Assembly: GCA_951802425.1 (NCBI GenBank)
Contig: OX637802.1
Coordinates: forward strand, 2,914,001 to 2,978,000
Source of the DNA: Clavaria fumosa
Taxonomy: Eukaryota; Basidiomycota; Agaricomycetes; Agaricales; Clavariaceae
Direction of reading: 5' to 3'
Length of the DNA: 64,000 nt
Positions 10,029 to 22,342 of the stretch are shown here, piece by piece. How positions within the stretch are numbered: the first letter of the stretch is position 1; each line of letters begins with the position of its first letter. The notes beneath the pieces are model-generated. The model did no database searches and was not told the origin of the DNA. It saw only the letters and a list, made by a program, of their open reading frames with translations. Made by a program: the position numbers and the translations under genes.

Positions 10029-13000
10029 TCATCTACACTCCGCGAGAGTTCTGGAAAGGTTGTAGGCCGCAGAGATGAGCGTTACGTGGCTGTCCGTCAG
10101 GTCGGATCTGTGAGAATGTCTGTTCATCAAGCCGATGTTCACTCACGTGAACCCTTGAACTGCATTTCCGAGACTGGAGGTCTTTGGTGAGCAACAAAAT
10201 GTGTAAGAGGAAAAGGCCAGCTACCCCTCTCCGGCATCTGAGATCTCTTCTGTGCAGAGCCCCACATGGTTAAGGTACAACAGAAAATCCTGCATCGCAG
10301 TCAATACATGAGCAAGTTGTTGAGCATTCAGGTTAGACGCACCTCAAACATAGCAATTGACTTATACAGCATTTCTCTGTCGTATACACCTGCCCTTGTT
10401 AGCGCCTCGATGCACCTACGTGTCCGCTGTCAATCGCGAAAGACATATTATAATTATAGACCGGCTTACCACAAGGTACATAAGCAAAAAGTCCCTTCCT
10501 CGCCTCCTACACCATCATCGGCCTTCGTAACGTCATATCTATACACGAGATTCTGCGACGAGTCAGAGCTTCACGGCAGATGAATACTAGGCGTCGTACA
10601 TTCGAGGTAAGGCCGCCGTTCTGTGGCGTCTTGAGGATCCGCTTCAAAGTGCTGACGAATCTAGGATCGGACTGAGAGAATCGATTGGATGTTCGTGATA
10701 GCACGACGGCAAAGGCATCGGCACTTACAGGGGCAATGAAGAAGACTAATGGCATAATGAGCACCGCCGAATCGAGCACGTGGGGCTCTTCGTAGCTTTG
10801 ACCAAAGCATTTGAGTTCTTTGTTCCAGGCTTTCTCCATGATCTCCTCATAAAGCTCGTCCCTTGCGGCGTACCATTTGTTGCGGTTCGGGCACGGAAGC
10901 GATCGCTTGTCTGCAAGGCGAATTCCTGAAAAGAGGCTAAGGTTAGCCAGTCAGATGGATCCAACATGAGAAGAAATACCTCGATCTATCGCTACCCTTG
11001 ATGGTGGAGATGATGAGTCATTATATTCCTCAGAAGAGAACCTTGAACCGTACCAGAGCATAACCTAGTACATCCCTCGACTTAGTATATGTACGTGCCA
11101 AATAGTAATAAACTGACCTTCGAATACTACGAAACCAGGGTGTAGCGCAACACAGAGCCGCGATTATAAAGGAAAACGAGATAGAAGACTTACAGTGAAG
11201 TTACGTTCCTTATTCCGGACTTCCCTGCGAGAAAACGCATGAGAGTCTGCATACGAACCACAAATGGGAAGCTGACCAGATCGATCTATTGTAGAATATT
11301 TAATCGTCAGAAATTATGTATTGATGGCGCTGGTTCTCACAAATCAGGATCCTTGCAATGCGCTACGACGTCTGGGGAAGAATCGGTTGTCAACACTCTT
11401 TCGTACTGCCGATGAATGGATACGCACAGTCTACGCTGTTGATAGATAGTGCTTAAGACTGAGCTTGCAAGCACGCAGACAAGAGCTCTTACAGGTCTCG
11501 AACAGCAAGCCTAGTCAAACGATGAGTCAAGCCGGGGTTCATACATATCTACGCTCACCAAGTGTCATACGACTGGCGTAGGAAAAAAAACGTCAAGTGA
11601 GCCGAAGCACGCAGTGTTCGACTTACGAGGGGTTTGCCATACTATTAACTCTGGTGAGAATACCTCAAAATGTTTACTAAAGCCATGGCAACCTTCTGAC
11701 CCAAATATATACAATCCATGCTGCGGAACATGTATGTGAGATGGTGATGAGACAATTGGCAGATACTGAATAATGGTCAATAATTGAGAGGGGAGTAAAG
11801 GAATGGATGTGAACGTACGTATTAAGCGTACAGTTCGCCGTAAATATCCTATTTTGAAATGAGCAACTGGTCAAATAGGGCGGAACCAGAGCGATTTCAC
11901 CAATTGGATGTGATTGGCGGCCCCATTGCCAATTCTGTAGAGGAAATTAGCATGTGTACAACCTCCACAAGGCGTCGACGACCGCATACCTCACAGGTTT
12001 GGATCCCTTATGCCCATCGAGATGCGTCAGCTCAATTTCCTCGAGATCTTTCCCACCTGGTGGTAGCATATCAGAAGAATCATTTTGTAATGTGCCATAC
12101 ACACAACTGACCATGGATCGTGTACCTGTCAAAAAGTTAGAAAAGTAGCCAAGCTGGAAGCAAGGTTGACCTGGTTACTTGCATTATCTGTAACGATCCA
12201 TCCTCGTTGCGATGCGTGAGCCGCTCGAAAATGAAATCCGTAAACGCTGCATTAGCGTATCTCAGCGAGTGAGAAATTACAGGAAAGACGTCGGCGTACC
12301 ATTGGCTTCCTGCGTGAACCCAAGGCGGATGAGTGCGTATAACGTGAATGAGGAGTCACGGATCCAGGAGGCGCTGTGCCAATATCGAGTAAGCAAAAGA
12401 AAAGAGGAGTAACATGGTTCACAAACCGGTAATCCCTGTCAATGGATGCATTAAAACCAAGGAAAAAATCACGAATGAGTGAGCCCACCAATTCCTAGTC
12501 CCACCAATATATTCTGGTAAGCTGAAAGTCGGGCTCGCCACGATAGCGCCTGAATCAAGTGAGGTCATCGGTACCAGGCACAGGCACAACGGCTTGGATC
12601 CCACCCGTTGGCTCGAAGATCAACAATTTCAACGCTAAAGCACTGCGGTGCACAGCCTCTTTCCAAGAGCCATCGTAAGTCGATTTCCGAATCCAATCGT
12701 TCCAGTAACAGATTGTCGACTGTCGAGGTCCATTTGAGCGTAATCCTAGGTCAATGGACGAGGTGTATTGACCTTCAAAAGATTATTTAGGAGTTTCCTG
12801 GTCAAATACGGGTCGCCCAAAGGTCTGAGTTTGGATGCACCGGCCACCAAGCCTGACAACAATTATCTGAATCTGCAAGCTTCCAAGTTGCATGTATCGA
12901 CAACACACGGTCTAGAGGAATGCCTAGTTTTTCTGCCTTCTCCAAACTTGGCTTTGATACTGCAGGATTGGATTCGACTTGCGGAGGGGTCCTCAACACA

Positions 13001-14032
13001 AATGTGACGACTTGACCATCCATGATATTCAGGTCGCAGTAAATACCGGGTCCTAGATGGCCCTTCGATTGCAGATCAAGAATCTTCAGATCAACCACAG
13101 GAACAGTATCGGCGTCTGGGGAACTTTCTGCAAAGAATCGGAGGTCAAGGGAAAGCGATTCGGACGTGAAGAGTGCCTTTTTCTGGTCGCCTGGTGTGGT
13201 GTCGTCTGGTACTAAAGAGGTTGTATGGGCGTCACGCGCGTAATTGAATGCAGGAGCGCATTCGACTCGAAGGGGAACTGTGCCGCGAAGCACCTGATAT
13301 CAAATCTTTAGTGAGGCTCCAAGAAGAGCGCACTGGAGATACCTCTACGCGTCGAATCAACCAAAAGAGGAGAGGCCTTTCATCACTCTCTTGTTGACGT
13401 GGTAGAAAGTCTGCGTCGAGAGATATAGACCAAAATATGTTAGATCGGTCGCCTGCTCACCTGTGATGCTAACAACGCCGTCCTCATTCATAAACCTGGC
13501 TTTAGGTCAACAAATTTGTTCCGCAGGATAGATTTTACGGACTTCGTCTGTAAAACCTGAGCCCGTTTATGAGTAGGTGTAACTCCACGTTTAGCTTATG
13601 CTCTTACATTCGAACTGGGTAGGTAATTTTGTTTCGTCGAAAAAGGGATGCTAGGTGTGATAGAAAAGTGTCCTCCCTGCAACCACGACGTTTATAAAAT
13701 GCGATATGCTGCGTATGCGCTCCAGACCTTGTCTTTGTCAAGAATCCGCGCGAAGACCGAAGGCGAGTCGAAATGAGGGACACAGTAGGATTCAACTATT
13801 GAGACGCGTATGAGAAGAGGCTTCAAATAGTAATGTGACATGCTATGCCATGGGAGTATAACTTACTCGACCCATCAGTGCTGACCTGCAGACCGAGTGT
13901 CAAAGGCGTTCACCGACGCGCACGACAAGAACTCACGAGAGCAGCCGTTCTCAGATTTCCAATAAGGCCGTGACTGGCGATGGGGAAATACCCTCTCTCG
14001 GTTTCTGCAACGTGAGGAATTTGAGGATCCAT
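10029..14032 (-). CDS. Glycoside hydrolase family 15-like protein (intracellular glucoamylase-like)
   Basis: A single gene cut by many short introns, starting at the ATG at 14032 and ending at the TGA at 10031-10029. Spliced reading gives an N terminus with [20 protein letters not shown] then [20 protein letters not shown], the glycan-binding beta domain of bacterial-type GH15 proteins. [15 protein letters not shown] lies near 13230. The (alpha/alpha)6 catalytic part includes [20 protein letters not shown] (12550), [19 protein letters not shown] (12350) and [20 protein letters not shown] (12030), where family members carry an acidic catalytic residue. [19 protein letters not shown] lies near 10780, and the end is [16 protein letters not shown]. 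No signal peptide is seen, so it is probably cytosolic. Related enzymes act on alpha-glucosides or trehalose; the substrate here is unknown. Exon count is about twenty or more and not every junction was resolved. Confidence 0.85.
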
Positions 14033-14176
14033 TGCTGCAAACGTTGGCTGGAGGACGGTCCAATCGGTGCTCTGCGCTCACCGGTTCACGTGATCGATAA
14101 GAGTGATCGACATGTTGACATCTGTTGTTCAATACCACCAGTAGTTTCCTTGCCTTGCCCTTGCCATCCGCGACAT
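14033..14176. promoter_or_regulatory. Short divergent promoter between GH15-like gene and CDS1
   Basis: Only 144 bp separate the two start codons, which point outward. Both core promoters must be here or extend into the neighbouring coding sequence. Confidence 0.6.
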
Positions 14177-16082
14177 ATGGGTGGTGTCAAAAGACGTCCA
14201 AATTTTGCCTCAAAAACAGCCTTCGAGTCGCTAGCCGTTGAGTCTGGGGAGGGATCAGAAGATGAGATACAAGTTGCACAACATCGAACAAGGTTGGCCG
14301 CGCGTTGTTTTGCGCTGAGTTGACATCGAATGCTAGCCTTGTGTTGCAGCACGAGGGCAGAACAGGCGGAACGATCGCAGAACTTGCGCAAACCGCCTAA
14401 ACCGCCTCTCCATCTCCATAGCCTAGAGTCACGTCAGGATCCACAAGACCACCAGGTACCGCCATCCTTGGTTTCACCACCCTCTGTGGCTGCGCCGCCA
14501 GATCTGCCTCCGAAACCTGTCTTACAGTCTATGGAGAGGGCTGTCCCACATGACGGATATTTGGCAGCCATCATCACAGGGAAAGTAAGTGAGAATGATA
14601 CGGAGCGAATCAAGACCATACGGAACATCTTGACTAGAACGTTTTGGACGTTCATAATGATCGGGGGGTTCATTGGTGAGGTGACAACATCATGGTTAAG
14701 ATGATGAATATGAATATCTTCTTACTCTCAGGACTTCTCCTTCTTGGACATGCCTACATGATCTTGCTTGTCCTGCTTTGTCAAACTCTGGTCTACAGGG
14801 AAGTTACTGCTCTGTTCTCCCTCAAGTCTTCTGTCCGAGAAACCGAAGACGAACGTCTAAAAGGAAAGGACCCTTGGAGCAAAACTCTCAATTGGTACTT
14901 TTTCGCAGTCACAAATTACTTTCTGTATGGCGAGAGTATCATATATTACTTCAAAGTATTTCCATCCCCTTGCAACGAACGACATTGCGTTGGCTGACAA
15001 CAAGCACACAGCATGTAGTGTTTGCGGACGCCCAACTCCTCCCATTCGCAACGAACCATCGCATTCTCAGCTTCACTCTCTATACAATAGGGTTTGTCGG
15101 CTTCGTCATGTCGCTTCAGAAGGGATATTACAAACAGCAATTTGGCTTGTTCTGCTGGGTTCACATGAGCCTACTTTTAATCGTTGTCTCAAGGTCTGTT
15201 CACCCTTCCTAGTCTTACTATACACTCATTTCCGCCCAGCCACTTCATTGTCAACAACATTTTTGAAGGGCTCATCTGGTTCTGGGTCCCAGCTTCTCTT
15301 GTCATCTGTAATGATGTCTTCGCATTTATTTTGGGCAAATCCCTCGGACGTACGCCGCTCATCAAGCTTTCTCCGACAAAGACAGTTGAGGGTTTCGTTG
15401 GTGCTTTCTGGTGCACGACAATCTTTGCCTTGGTGTGGGGGACGCGGTTCATGCGTTACGATTACATGATCTGTCCTGTCAAGGAGATTGGTGTCAGCGC
15501 ATGGAGCTACGTCAGCTGTCGGCCTAACCCTGTCTTCATATGGAGAGAGGCCAAGATCTGGCGTCCCCTAGCGGTGATCGCGTCGACCGTTGTCAGTCGA
15601 CCTTTTCTCTCTTTCTTTTTTTGCTCCTCGCTCAACGGACTTCCTTTGTGTTGCGACAGCTCGGCCGCAATATCAGTACCATCCAGTATGTTCCGTACCA
15701 ATTCCACCTGCTGACAATGGCATGTTTCGCCTCTCTGGTAGCCCCTTTCGGTGGCTTTTTTGCCTCTGGCTTCAAGCGTGCGTTCGACATCAAGGATTTC
15801 GGCAGTAGCATCCCCGGACATGGCGGAATGACGGATCGAATGGATTGCCAGTACGCGTCTTCACTGTAGTCGAAGCCAGTGCTGACTCTTGCCTCACTTC
15901 CGCCTAGATTCCTCATGGGCGTCTTCACCTACGTATACTACAGCAACCTCATTCGGCAGCATCACGTCACAGTGGGAAGCATTTTACAAAGCATCGTTGG
16001 AGGATTGACGGTGGACGAGCAGCTGCAACTCATTGGTGATCTCAAAAGATATCTGGAGGGTCAGGGAATTAGGGCTACTTGA
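14177..16082 (+). CDS. CDS1: Phosphatidate cytidylyltransferase (CDP-diacylglycerol synthase)
   Basis: The enzyme makes CDP-diacylglycerol from phosphatidic acid and CTP in the ER membrane, feeding phosphatidylinositol, phosphatidylserine and cardiolipin synthesis. Exons 14177-14292, 14350-14675, 14732-14955, 15012-15193, 15240-15591, 15660-15850 and 15908-16082 give 521 aa. A proline-rich cytosolic N terminus precedes several hydrophobic segments ([37 protein letters not shown] and others). The family signature is clear near 15780: [20 protein letters not shown] followed by MTDRMDCQ, with the conserved Lys-Asp and Asp-Arg-x-Asp. [20 protein letters not shown] is also diagnostic. The start ATG opens [10 protein letters not shown] and suits the exon phases. 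Confidence 0.95.
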
Positions 16083-16428
16083 TGCACGCTTTGCTCCCTA
16101 GTGGGCTTTGCTTAATTTGAGGGCTTCAATGTCCACTATTGCGCCGACCCTTAAATGATCATCTGTGCCGCAAGACGCAAAGAGACATCTGCAGCGTGCG
16201 CAGAGCCCTCCAAAGAGCAACTGTGCTTTACTTCTAAGAATAACCTCATCTGCCCCGAAGACGTCTAACGCGAACGTGCGGTCGGGCATACCATGCCTTA
16301 TGGCCTTATTCCAGAGAACCATTGTTCGGACTGATTGCAATTTGGCCTGCCTATCGGGCACGATGGCCCAAGGCGTACGACACTATTGTGAAGTGTAGAG
16401 TAGCAAAGAGAATCTCCGAAGTCCATGA
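16083..16428. other. Intergenic region between convergent CDS1 and RPS23
   Basis: This 346-bp stretch has ordinary CpG content. A minus-strand open frame (16098-16361) has no recognisable motif and is probably fortuitous. The segment most likely holds the two 3' UTRs. Confidence 0.5.
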
Positions 16429-17087
16429 TCACGACCTTGGCTTTTCCTGTTCAAGATGCATGAGCAGGTACGTACAAATCAGTTGAAACAACAGCAGCAC
16501 AGACCTTCTTCTCCTTCCAGAGAGCTAGTAGACCAACCCCAGAGACTTTCACGACCTTGTACCGCATACGTGGTATATCACCCTTTGCCTTGCCGCGACG
16601 TCCAAAACCAGAAATGAGAACCTCATCGTTCTCGTCAATAAAATTGAGGCACCCATCGTTCTGGGAGATGTGTAAACAAAAGAGAAGATGCGAAGAAGTG
16701 TTCGCTAAACTTACCGGGACGAAGGCGCTGACTTTCTTGCCGTTCTTGATCAACTGTACACGGACACATTTTCGGATGGCAGAGTTGGGTTGCTTGGCCT
16801 CAACGCCAATCTTCTGAAGCACTATGCCTTTCGCATGGGAAGAACCTCCAGTGGGTGAGGTCTTGTACAAGTTTCCTAGAGCTCGTTTTTTGTAACTCTT
16901 GTCGGCCTGATGGGTCCTAATGAGCCGAAGGAAGACGTGAGTTTAGAGATTAGAATACCGACCCAGCGATTTTCACGTCGTTTACTGCGGAGCTTGCGCG
17001 CGGCTTGGAGTCCACGAGGTTTGTTTGCTGTGTACAGAAGAAAAGTTTTAGAGCGCAGAAACGCAGTAAAGTCGACTTACAACCCAT
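16429..17087 (-). CDS. RPS23: 40S ribosomal protein S23 (uS12)
   Basis: The small-subunit protein at the decoding centre. Exons on the minus strand are 17087-17081, 17027-16963, 16906-16715, 16660-16505 and 16446-16429, giving 145 aa, the usual length. The first exon is only seven bases (ATGGGTT), so the first intron interrupts the third codon, as is common in ribosomal protein genes. Recognisable stretches are [20 protein letters not shown], the universally conserved loop [20 protein letters not shown] with the proline-containing accuracy region, and [20 protein letters not shown] at the end. It is divergent from DBP10 across 302 bp, an arrangement that would suit co-expression of ribosome components and ribosome assembly factors. 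Confidence 0.95.
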
Positions 17088-17389
17088 CTTGAGGAGCGTG
17101 GAGGAGCAACAACGTAGATCCGGGCAAGACCAAAGGTACGTAAACTGTGCAGTTCTGGTTTACATAAGCGAGTTATTATCCCACGATAACGTTTCTCGCT
17201 CGCTAGAATAATTGTCGTCGTGGTACTAATGAGTGCTTCAACAGTTGATTTATAAACCGATTGGTCGAAAGTGCAAAGCCTTTTTTCTTATCAACGATAT
17301 GTACGATACTCGAAGGTGCGGAACTCACATGCGAAGTCGGGGGCTTGAGCGGTCACGTGAGATTCTGAGAGATTTACTACCGTACCGTC
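17088..17389. promoter_or_regulatory. Divergent promoter of RPS23 and DBP10
   Basis: These 302 bp separate outward-pointing start codons of a ribosomal protein gene and a ribosome-biogenesis helicase gene. Shared regulation is an inference from position. No specific factor site is claimed. Confidence 0.55.
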
Positions 17390-20389
17390 ATGACACTGGG
17401 TCAAAAGCGTAGACATGATTCATCGCAAAACGAGGCTATCGAATATGCCAAGCCAGACGAAGATATCGATATTTACGCGGCGTTAGCTGGCAAGAAGGCG
17501 AAGTTCGACACTCAGGAAGAGTTAGATGATGAATTACTGCAAAATATCATCCAGAGCTCCGTTTCCAAGCGGAACATCAAAGGAGGAGTTGATGTTCTGA
17601 AGAAAGCCAAAGGAAAGGGGAAGCTAGGAAAAGGTGAGGTTGGTGGTGGAAGCTTTCAGAGTATGGGTATGTGTCGAGAGCAAAGTTTCTTCTAATGTTT
17701 GAGTTACGTCTGATACCTCGCGCTAGGTCTTCACCCATGGCTCTTACGATCACTAACGCTGCAGGGTTACAAGATACCCACTCCTATTCAACGGCTAGCC
17801 ATCCCGGCACTGTTGGCTAATCCCCCTTGTGACTTGGTGGGCATGGCGCGCACTGGTTCGGGCAAGTCCCTTGCGTACCTTGTACCACTCATGCACCGTC
17901 TCGGAGGCCGCCATGCGGCTGTCTTTGGCGCACGTGCACTGATACTCCTACCAACGCGAGAACTTGCTTTGCAGATTCTTAAAGTCGGGAAAGAGTTGGC
18001 GAGGGGTTGGCACTCAGGTAGCGAAACGCATGCAGGGGATGCGAAGGATTCCGATGATAAAAAAAGTCAATCATTGCGATGGGGCCTCATAGTAGGTGGT
18101 GAAGGCATGGATGAACAGTTTGAGATGATCACCAACAATCCTGACGTGTATGTGATCCATTATATCATTCGATTGTCGTAATAGTGATCGTTCAGTGTCA
18201 TCGCCACACCGGGCCGACTACTTCACCTCATTGTGGAGATGAACCTCGACCTCAAATCTGTTCAGTATGTTGTATTTGATGAAGCCGACCGACTATTTGA
18301 AATGGGCTTCGAAACCGCCCTCAACGAGATACTCCATCGACTCCCCACCATCCGTCAAACTCTCCTTTTCTCCGCCACTCTTCCGAGATCGCTTGTAGAC
18401 TTTGCTAAAGCAGGTCTCCAGGAACCGAAGCTCATTCGGTTGGATGCAGAAAGCAAGATAAGCTCCGATCTCAGAATGGCCTTCTTCTCCGTCAAACAAA
18501 CAGAAAAAGATGCCTGTCTACTTGCGCTTTTACGAGACGTCATCAAGGTTCCGTATGGCAGGCCTGGACCACCAGCCAACGAGGAGCCAGCGGGATCGAG
18601 CAAAACGGGGAAAGCCAAACTGCACGACAAGTTGACGGCACCCCATCAGACTTTGATATTTGCGGCGACGAAACATCATGTCGAGTATCTGTTGACTCTC
18701 CTCACCACTGCCGGCTATGCTGCGTCCCACATATATGGTTCCCTCGATCAATCCGCTCGAACGATCCAAATGGATCAATTTCGTCGCGGCCACACCAGCA
18801 TCCTAGTGGTGACGGACGTGGCAGCCCGAGGTATCGATATCCCCGTCCTGGAAAATGTAGTCAATTACGATTTCCCACACGGCGCGAGGGTCTTCGTCCA
18901 TCGCGTTGGAAGGACAGCCAGGGCTGGGCGACAAGGCTGGGCTTGGAGCTTTGTTACGAACGCTGAACTCCCTTACTTGTTAGACCTCCAACTATTTTTA
19001 AGCCGCCCACTGAAGAGTCAAACAACAAGCGATGGAGATGACCAATATAGCGAATCCTTGATCCTTGGTACCTTCTCGCGCGAGAAGGTAGACGAAGACG
19101 TGGAACACATCAGAGCGCTGGAAAACGAGAACCGCTCCTTACCGGCACTACGCGAGGTCATGAAACGAGGCCACGCGATGTACGAGCGGAGCAAGGGTAA
19201 AGCTAGTCCCGCCTCTTACAAACGGGCGAAGGAGATGATGCAAGGGAACTGGTCGTTAGCGGGCTCCGAGTCGGGAGTGCATCCTGTGTTGCTGAGAGGA
19301 AGCGTTGTCCGGGAGAACACCCAAGAAGATAGAAGGCAGGAGTTGTTGAAGGCCGTCAGTTCATTTACTCCGAGCGAGACCGTCTTTGAGGTGGGGAAGA
19401 AGGGGGACTCGTCAAATGCCGCACTGATGAAGGAGCGACGGAGGGCTCTGAGCAAAGCTGCAAAACGAGCAGAGTTACGCTCTATTGCAACGATAGCTCT
19501 TACAGAACACAGCGGTCCGCACGAGGAAGAGGCGGAAATGGCTGATGAGGGGGATATCGCGGTATCTCGTTCTTTCTTTTCTTTTGCTTGTCCCCATCTT
19601 ACGATATCGAATGAATCCCTAGGCGGTTTTCGAGAATTCGGCCGAAACTACTGGATTCCGAGATGACGATTTTTATATGGCACATTTTCAGAAAGAGTCC
19701 GCTACCGACAAAGGGTGATCATCCTCCATTCCGCAGCTTTTGCGATGACTTGAATTCCTTTTCAATGTAGATATTCCCTGAGAGACGGCGCGTCTTCTTT
19801 CGCTGAGCAGGCCCGTGGCGCCACGTTTGACCTCGCCGCCGATGAGACACTTGCGGAACGCAGAAGGCGTCAACTGACCTGGGACACGAAAAAGAAAAAA
19901 TTCACCAAAGGCGACGGAGCGGGAGCAGACAACGTGAAAATGGTCAAGACTGAAGGTGGGACGAAGCTGCCCGCGACATACCGGAGTGGTCGCTTCGAGG
20001 AATGGAAGGCAAAGACCCGAGTCGTCTTGCCCAGGACGGGCGAGGCTGAAGGCGAAGGGATACGTTGGAGGGGAGGTACCAGAGCTCGGGAAAGACGTTT
20101 TAAACATACAAAGACGGTGGCCCCAAAGCCTCTAGACAAATTCACGGACAGCTACGATCGTAAGGTCAGGCAGATGAAAAAACGGGCAGAAAGCGCAAAG
20201 GATGCGGATGCACCATCACCCCCGTCTCTGGGGAAGTCGAAGAAACCCCTCAAGCAGCGCAGGGGGCAATCCCTTGGGAGAGTCAAGTCGGAACTCAAAA
20301 CAACTGAGCAGATTCGCAAACAGAGGAAGCTCCTTGGGAAAAGAAAGGCCAAAAATTCACGGCAAAGTCGTAAAAAAGTTAGACGGTAG
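17390..20389 (+). CDS. DBP10: ATP-dependent RNA helicase DBP10
   Basis: A nucleolar DEAD-box helicase for 60S ribosomal subunit assembly. Exons 17390-17666, 17727-18147, 18196-19561, 19623-19714 and 19771-20389 give 924 aa. Motifs in order: GYKIPTPIQRLAIP (Q motif), ARTGSGKS (I), PTRELALQ (Ia), ATPGRLLH (Ib), DEADRLFEMGF (II), SATLPRS (III), DVAARGIDIP (V) and HRVGRTARAG (VI). DVAARGIDIPVLENVVNYDF is typical of the DBP10 branch. The long C terminus holds the DBP10CT-type region (FRDDDFYMAHFQKE) and a very basic tail ending RKAKNSRQSRKKVRR, expected for nucleolar retention. It converges on the transglycosylase gene with only 19 bp between stop codons. Confidence 0.94.
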
Positions 20390-20408
20390 TTACAAAATGG
20401 ATTTCCTG

Positions 20409-22239
20409 CTATCGTTGGCGCGCTCCGTCTGCGTATTCCCATTTGACACCCGACCCAGGAACAAGTTTGACATCCTTTCCTTCGAGCAAATCTACGCCAA
20501 CACTGCGCAAAGCGTTGACACACCACTCTGGATAACCAACATCTCCGAAGTAGTCGGCGAAAAATGTCCGCAAATATTCTGGAAATCTGCCCTGTATAAT
20601 GGCATCTCTCGCCCGACCCATCACCTGGGCCTGAAAAACGAGGTTGTGTTGTGTGAGAGCTGGGAAGCTTGGATATCACTGGCTGGTTCGCCCATCACAG
20701 AATTTGAATGACTTACCATGAGCGGTGGAAGTTTCTAAAGTCACATTGTGGTGTAGAAAAGCTCGAGAAATTCCGGCTCGACATGTCGGACAGGGACACG
20801 TCTCGTCTATCGGGCTGAAGTCGGTAGCGTGCTTATTGAGTTCTGCGACAATGAGATCTAGCGCCTCCCCACAAATCAGTGGATGCACAAACTCAAGCTC
20901 AACGGCCCCTTGAAGGTCAACGCCACCCCAAAACGTGCGGTGCGCGTTGGGAAAACACAGTCCATCTATAGATGAATCAAACTCCAGACGACACGTCCAC
21001 AAATACACGTCAATGCATACCATGTCAACTCCTAAAGCAGTGCAGACAAGCATATCTGCGAGCCTTGTGAGGTGAATAAGAAAAATTGTACAAAACCGAC
21101 CTTCAGCAAATCCAATTCCCATGGCATAGCGTGGACCTGACAATGCATTTTGAATGAGGGTCATGCAGAATTCAAATACGGAAAAATCGCTGACGATCTG
21201 CAGGTAGCTTGTCCGCGCACTGCTTGATGCTGCTGGACGTTGAGCATTAAAAGGTAGTTGAATTAGTCCTGATGCTTACATTCTCCAGAAAATGTCTAGT
21301 AACGCGTCAGAAGGACCCTCGCACCTCAGCAGCATGAATTTACCTTTCTCTTCTCCACCACTCAGTCCACCGATTGCGTAACCAGCAACGCCATCCTTTC
21401 TTCTGATCATCTCCTCTAGGCAAAGATCTCGTAACTCTACATCAAGACCACCTTGGACGATCGCGAACAGGTTTTGGACATCTTTCCTGCCAGACTGCTC
21501 GTGGTGAGCGATGCATCTGTCAAGCCATCGTACGGATCGCCACATTGACTCAGATACTCGTGGTCCGACAGTCAGGCTGTGGACTGGGGTGGATGCTCTT
21601 TCCTGCGACAATCAGCCAGAGTAAAATGAGTACGCACCTACGTCATCCAATTGCATGATAATGTCAGCGCCAATGGCGTGCTGTATCGAGATGCTTTCTT
21701 CCGGCTGGTTGCGAATATACTCAGTGCATGATCATTTTGAAGATCCGTGATGTCCGACCGTCAGCATAGTTGGCTCGCCGTTAAATGGACTAAGAAAGAG
21801 GGCGCCCTCTTCGGAGATTTTGGTAAACTTGCCAAGTGAGACAAGTTGAAATCCCCCGCTGTCCTGGTGACAAGCAGTGAGCGCTTGAGCAAATGGGGTG
21901 CATCTTAGCATACAGTAAGCATGTTCTTCCGCCATCCTTGAAATTTGTGGGCACCTCCCGCCTTGTTGAGGGTGTCAATACCAGGACGAAGATTTAGGTG
22001 ATACGTGTTGTTCAGGATCAACGTGACGCCCAGAGCTTCAACCTGCTGCGCTGTCAAACCTTTGATAGCGGCTTGAGTAGCCACTGGCATGAACGTGGGC
22101 AGAATCGTCGTTGCATCTTTTCACAACATGAATGAACAGTGCATTCATGCGGAAATAGGGAAAGAGACGGACGGGCGAGCTTCATGCGAGATACACGCGC
22201 GCTGGTGGTATGGCATCTCGCGACGACTTCGAATTGCAT
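20409..22239 (-). CDS. QTRT1: Queuine tRNA-ribosyltransferase catalytic subunit (TGT/QTRT1)
   Basis: This enzyme exchanges G34 for queuine in tRNAs with GUN anticodons (Tyr, His, Asn, Asp), usually as a heterodimer with QTRT2. The start ATG at 22239 gives [20 protein letters not shown], then an intron and [20 protein letters not shown]. Active-site [12 protein letters not shown] lies near 21860. Later come [27 protein letters not shown] and [13 protein letters not shown]. The zinc site is [19 protein letters not shown] (Cys-x-Cys-x2-Cys, with a later His), and the protein ends in [20 protein letters not shown] and a short tail. It starts 103 bp from the divergent mitochondrial tyrosyl-tRNA synthetase. 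Fungi cannot make queuine, so the gene implies salvage from outside. Confidence 0.93.
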
Positions 22240-22342
22240 GGTGGTCGCAACTGATCTTTGAAGTCGAGGCAAGTTATTACATGTAGTCGGAATTCAAATT
22301 TGGGACACACTACCTATCCTCTGCGCAGGCATTCATTGGGTG
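22240..22342. promoter_or_regulatory. 103-bp divergent promoter, QTRT1 / mitochondrial TyrRS
   Basis: The two outward start codons at 22239 and 22343 leave a 103-bp gap. Either the promoters overlap or elements reach into the first exons. Confidence 0.6.

Noticed and set aside
16098..16361. Minus-strand 87-codon open frame between CDS1 and RPS23
   Set aside because: No recognisable domain and it lies where two 3' UTRs are expected.
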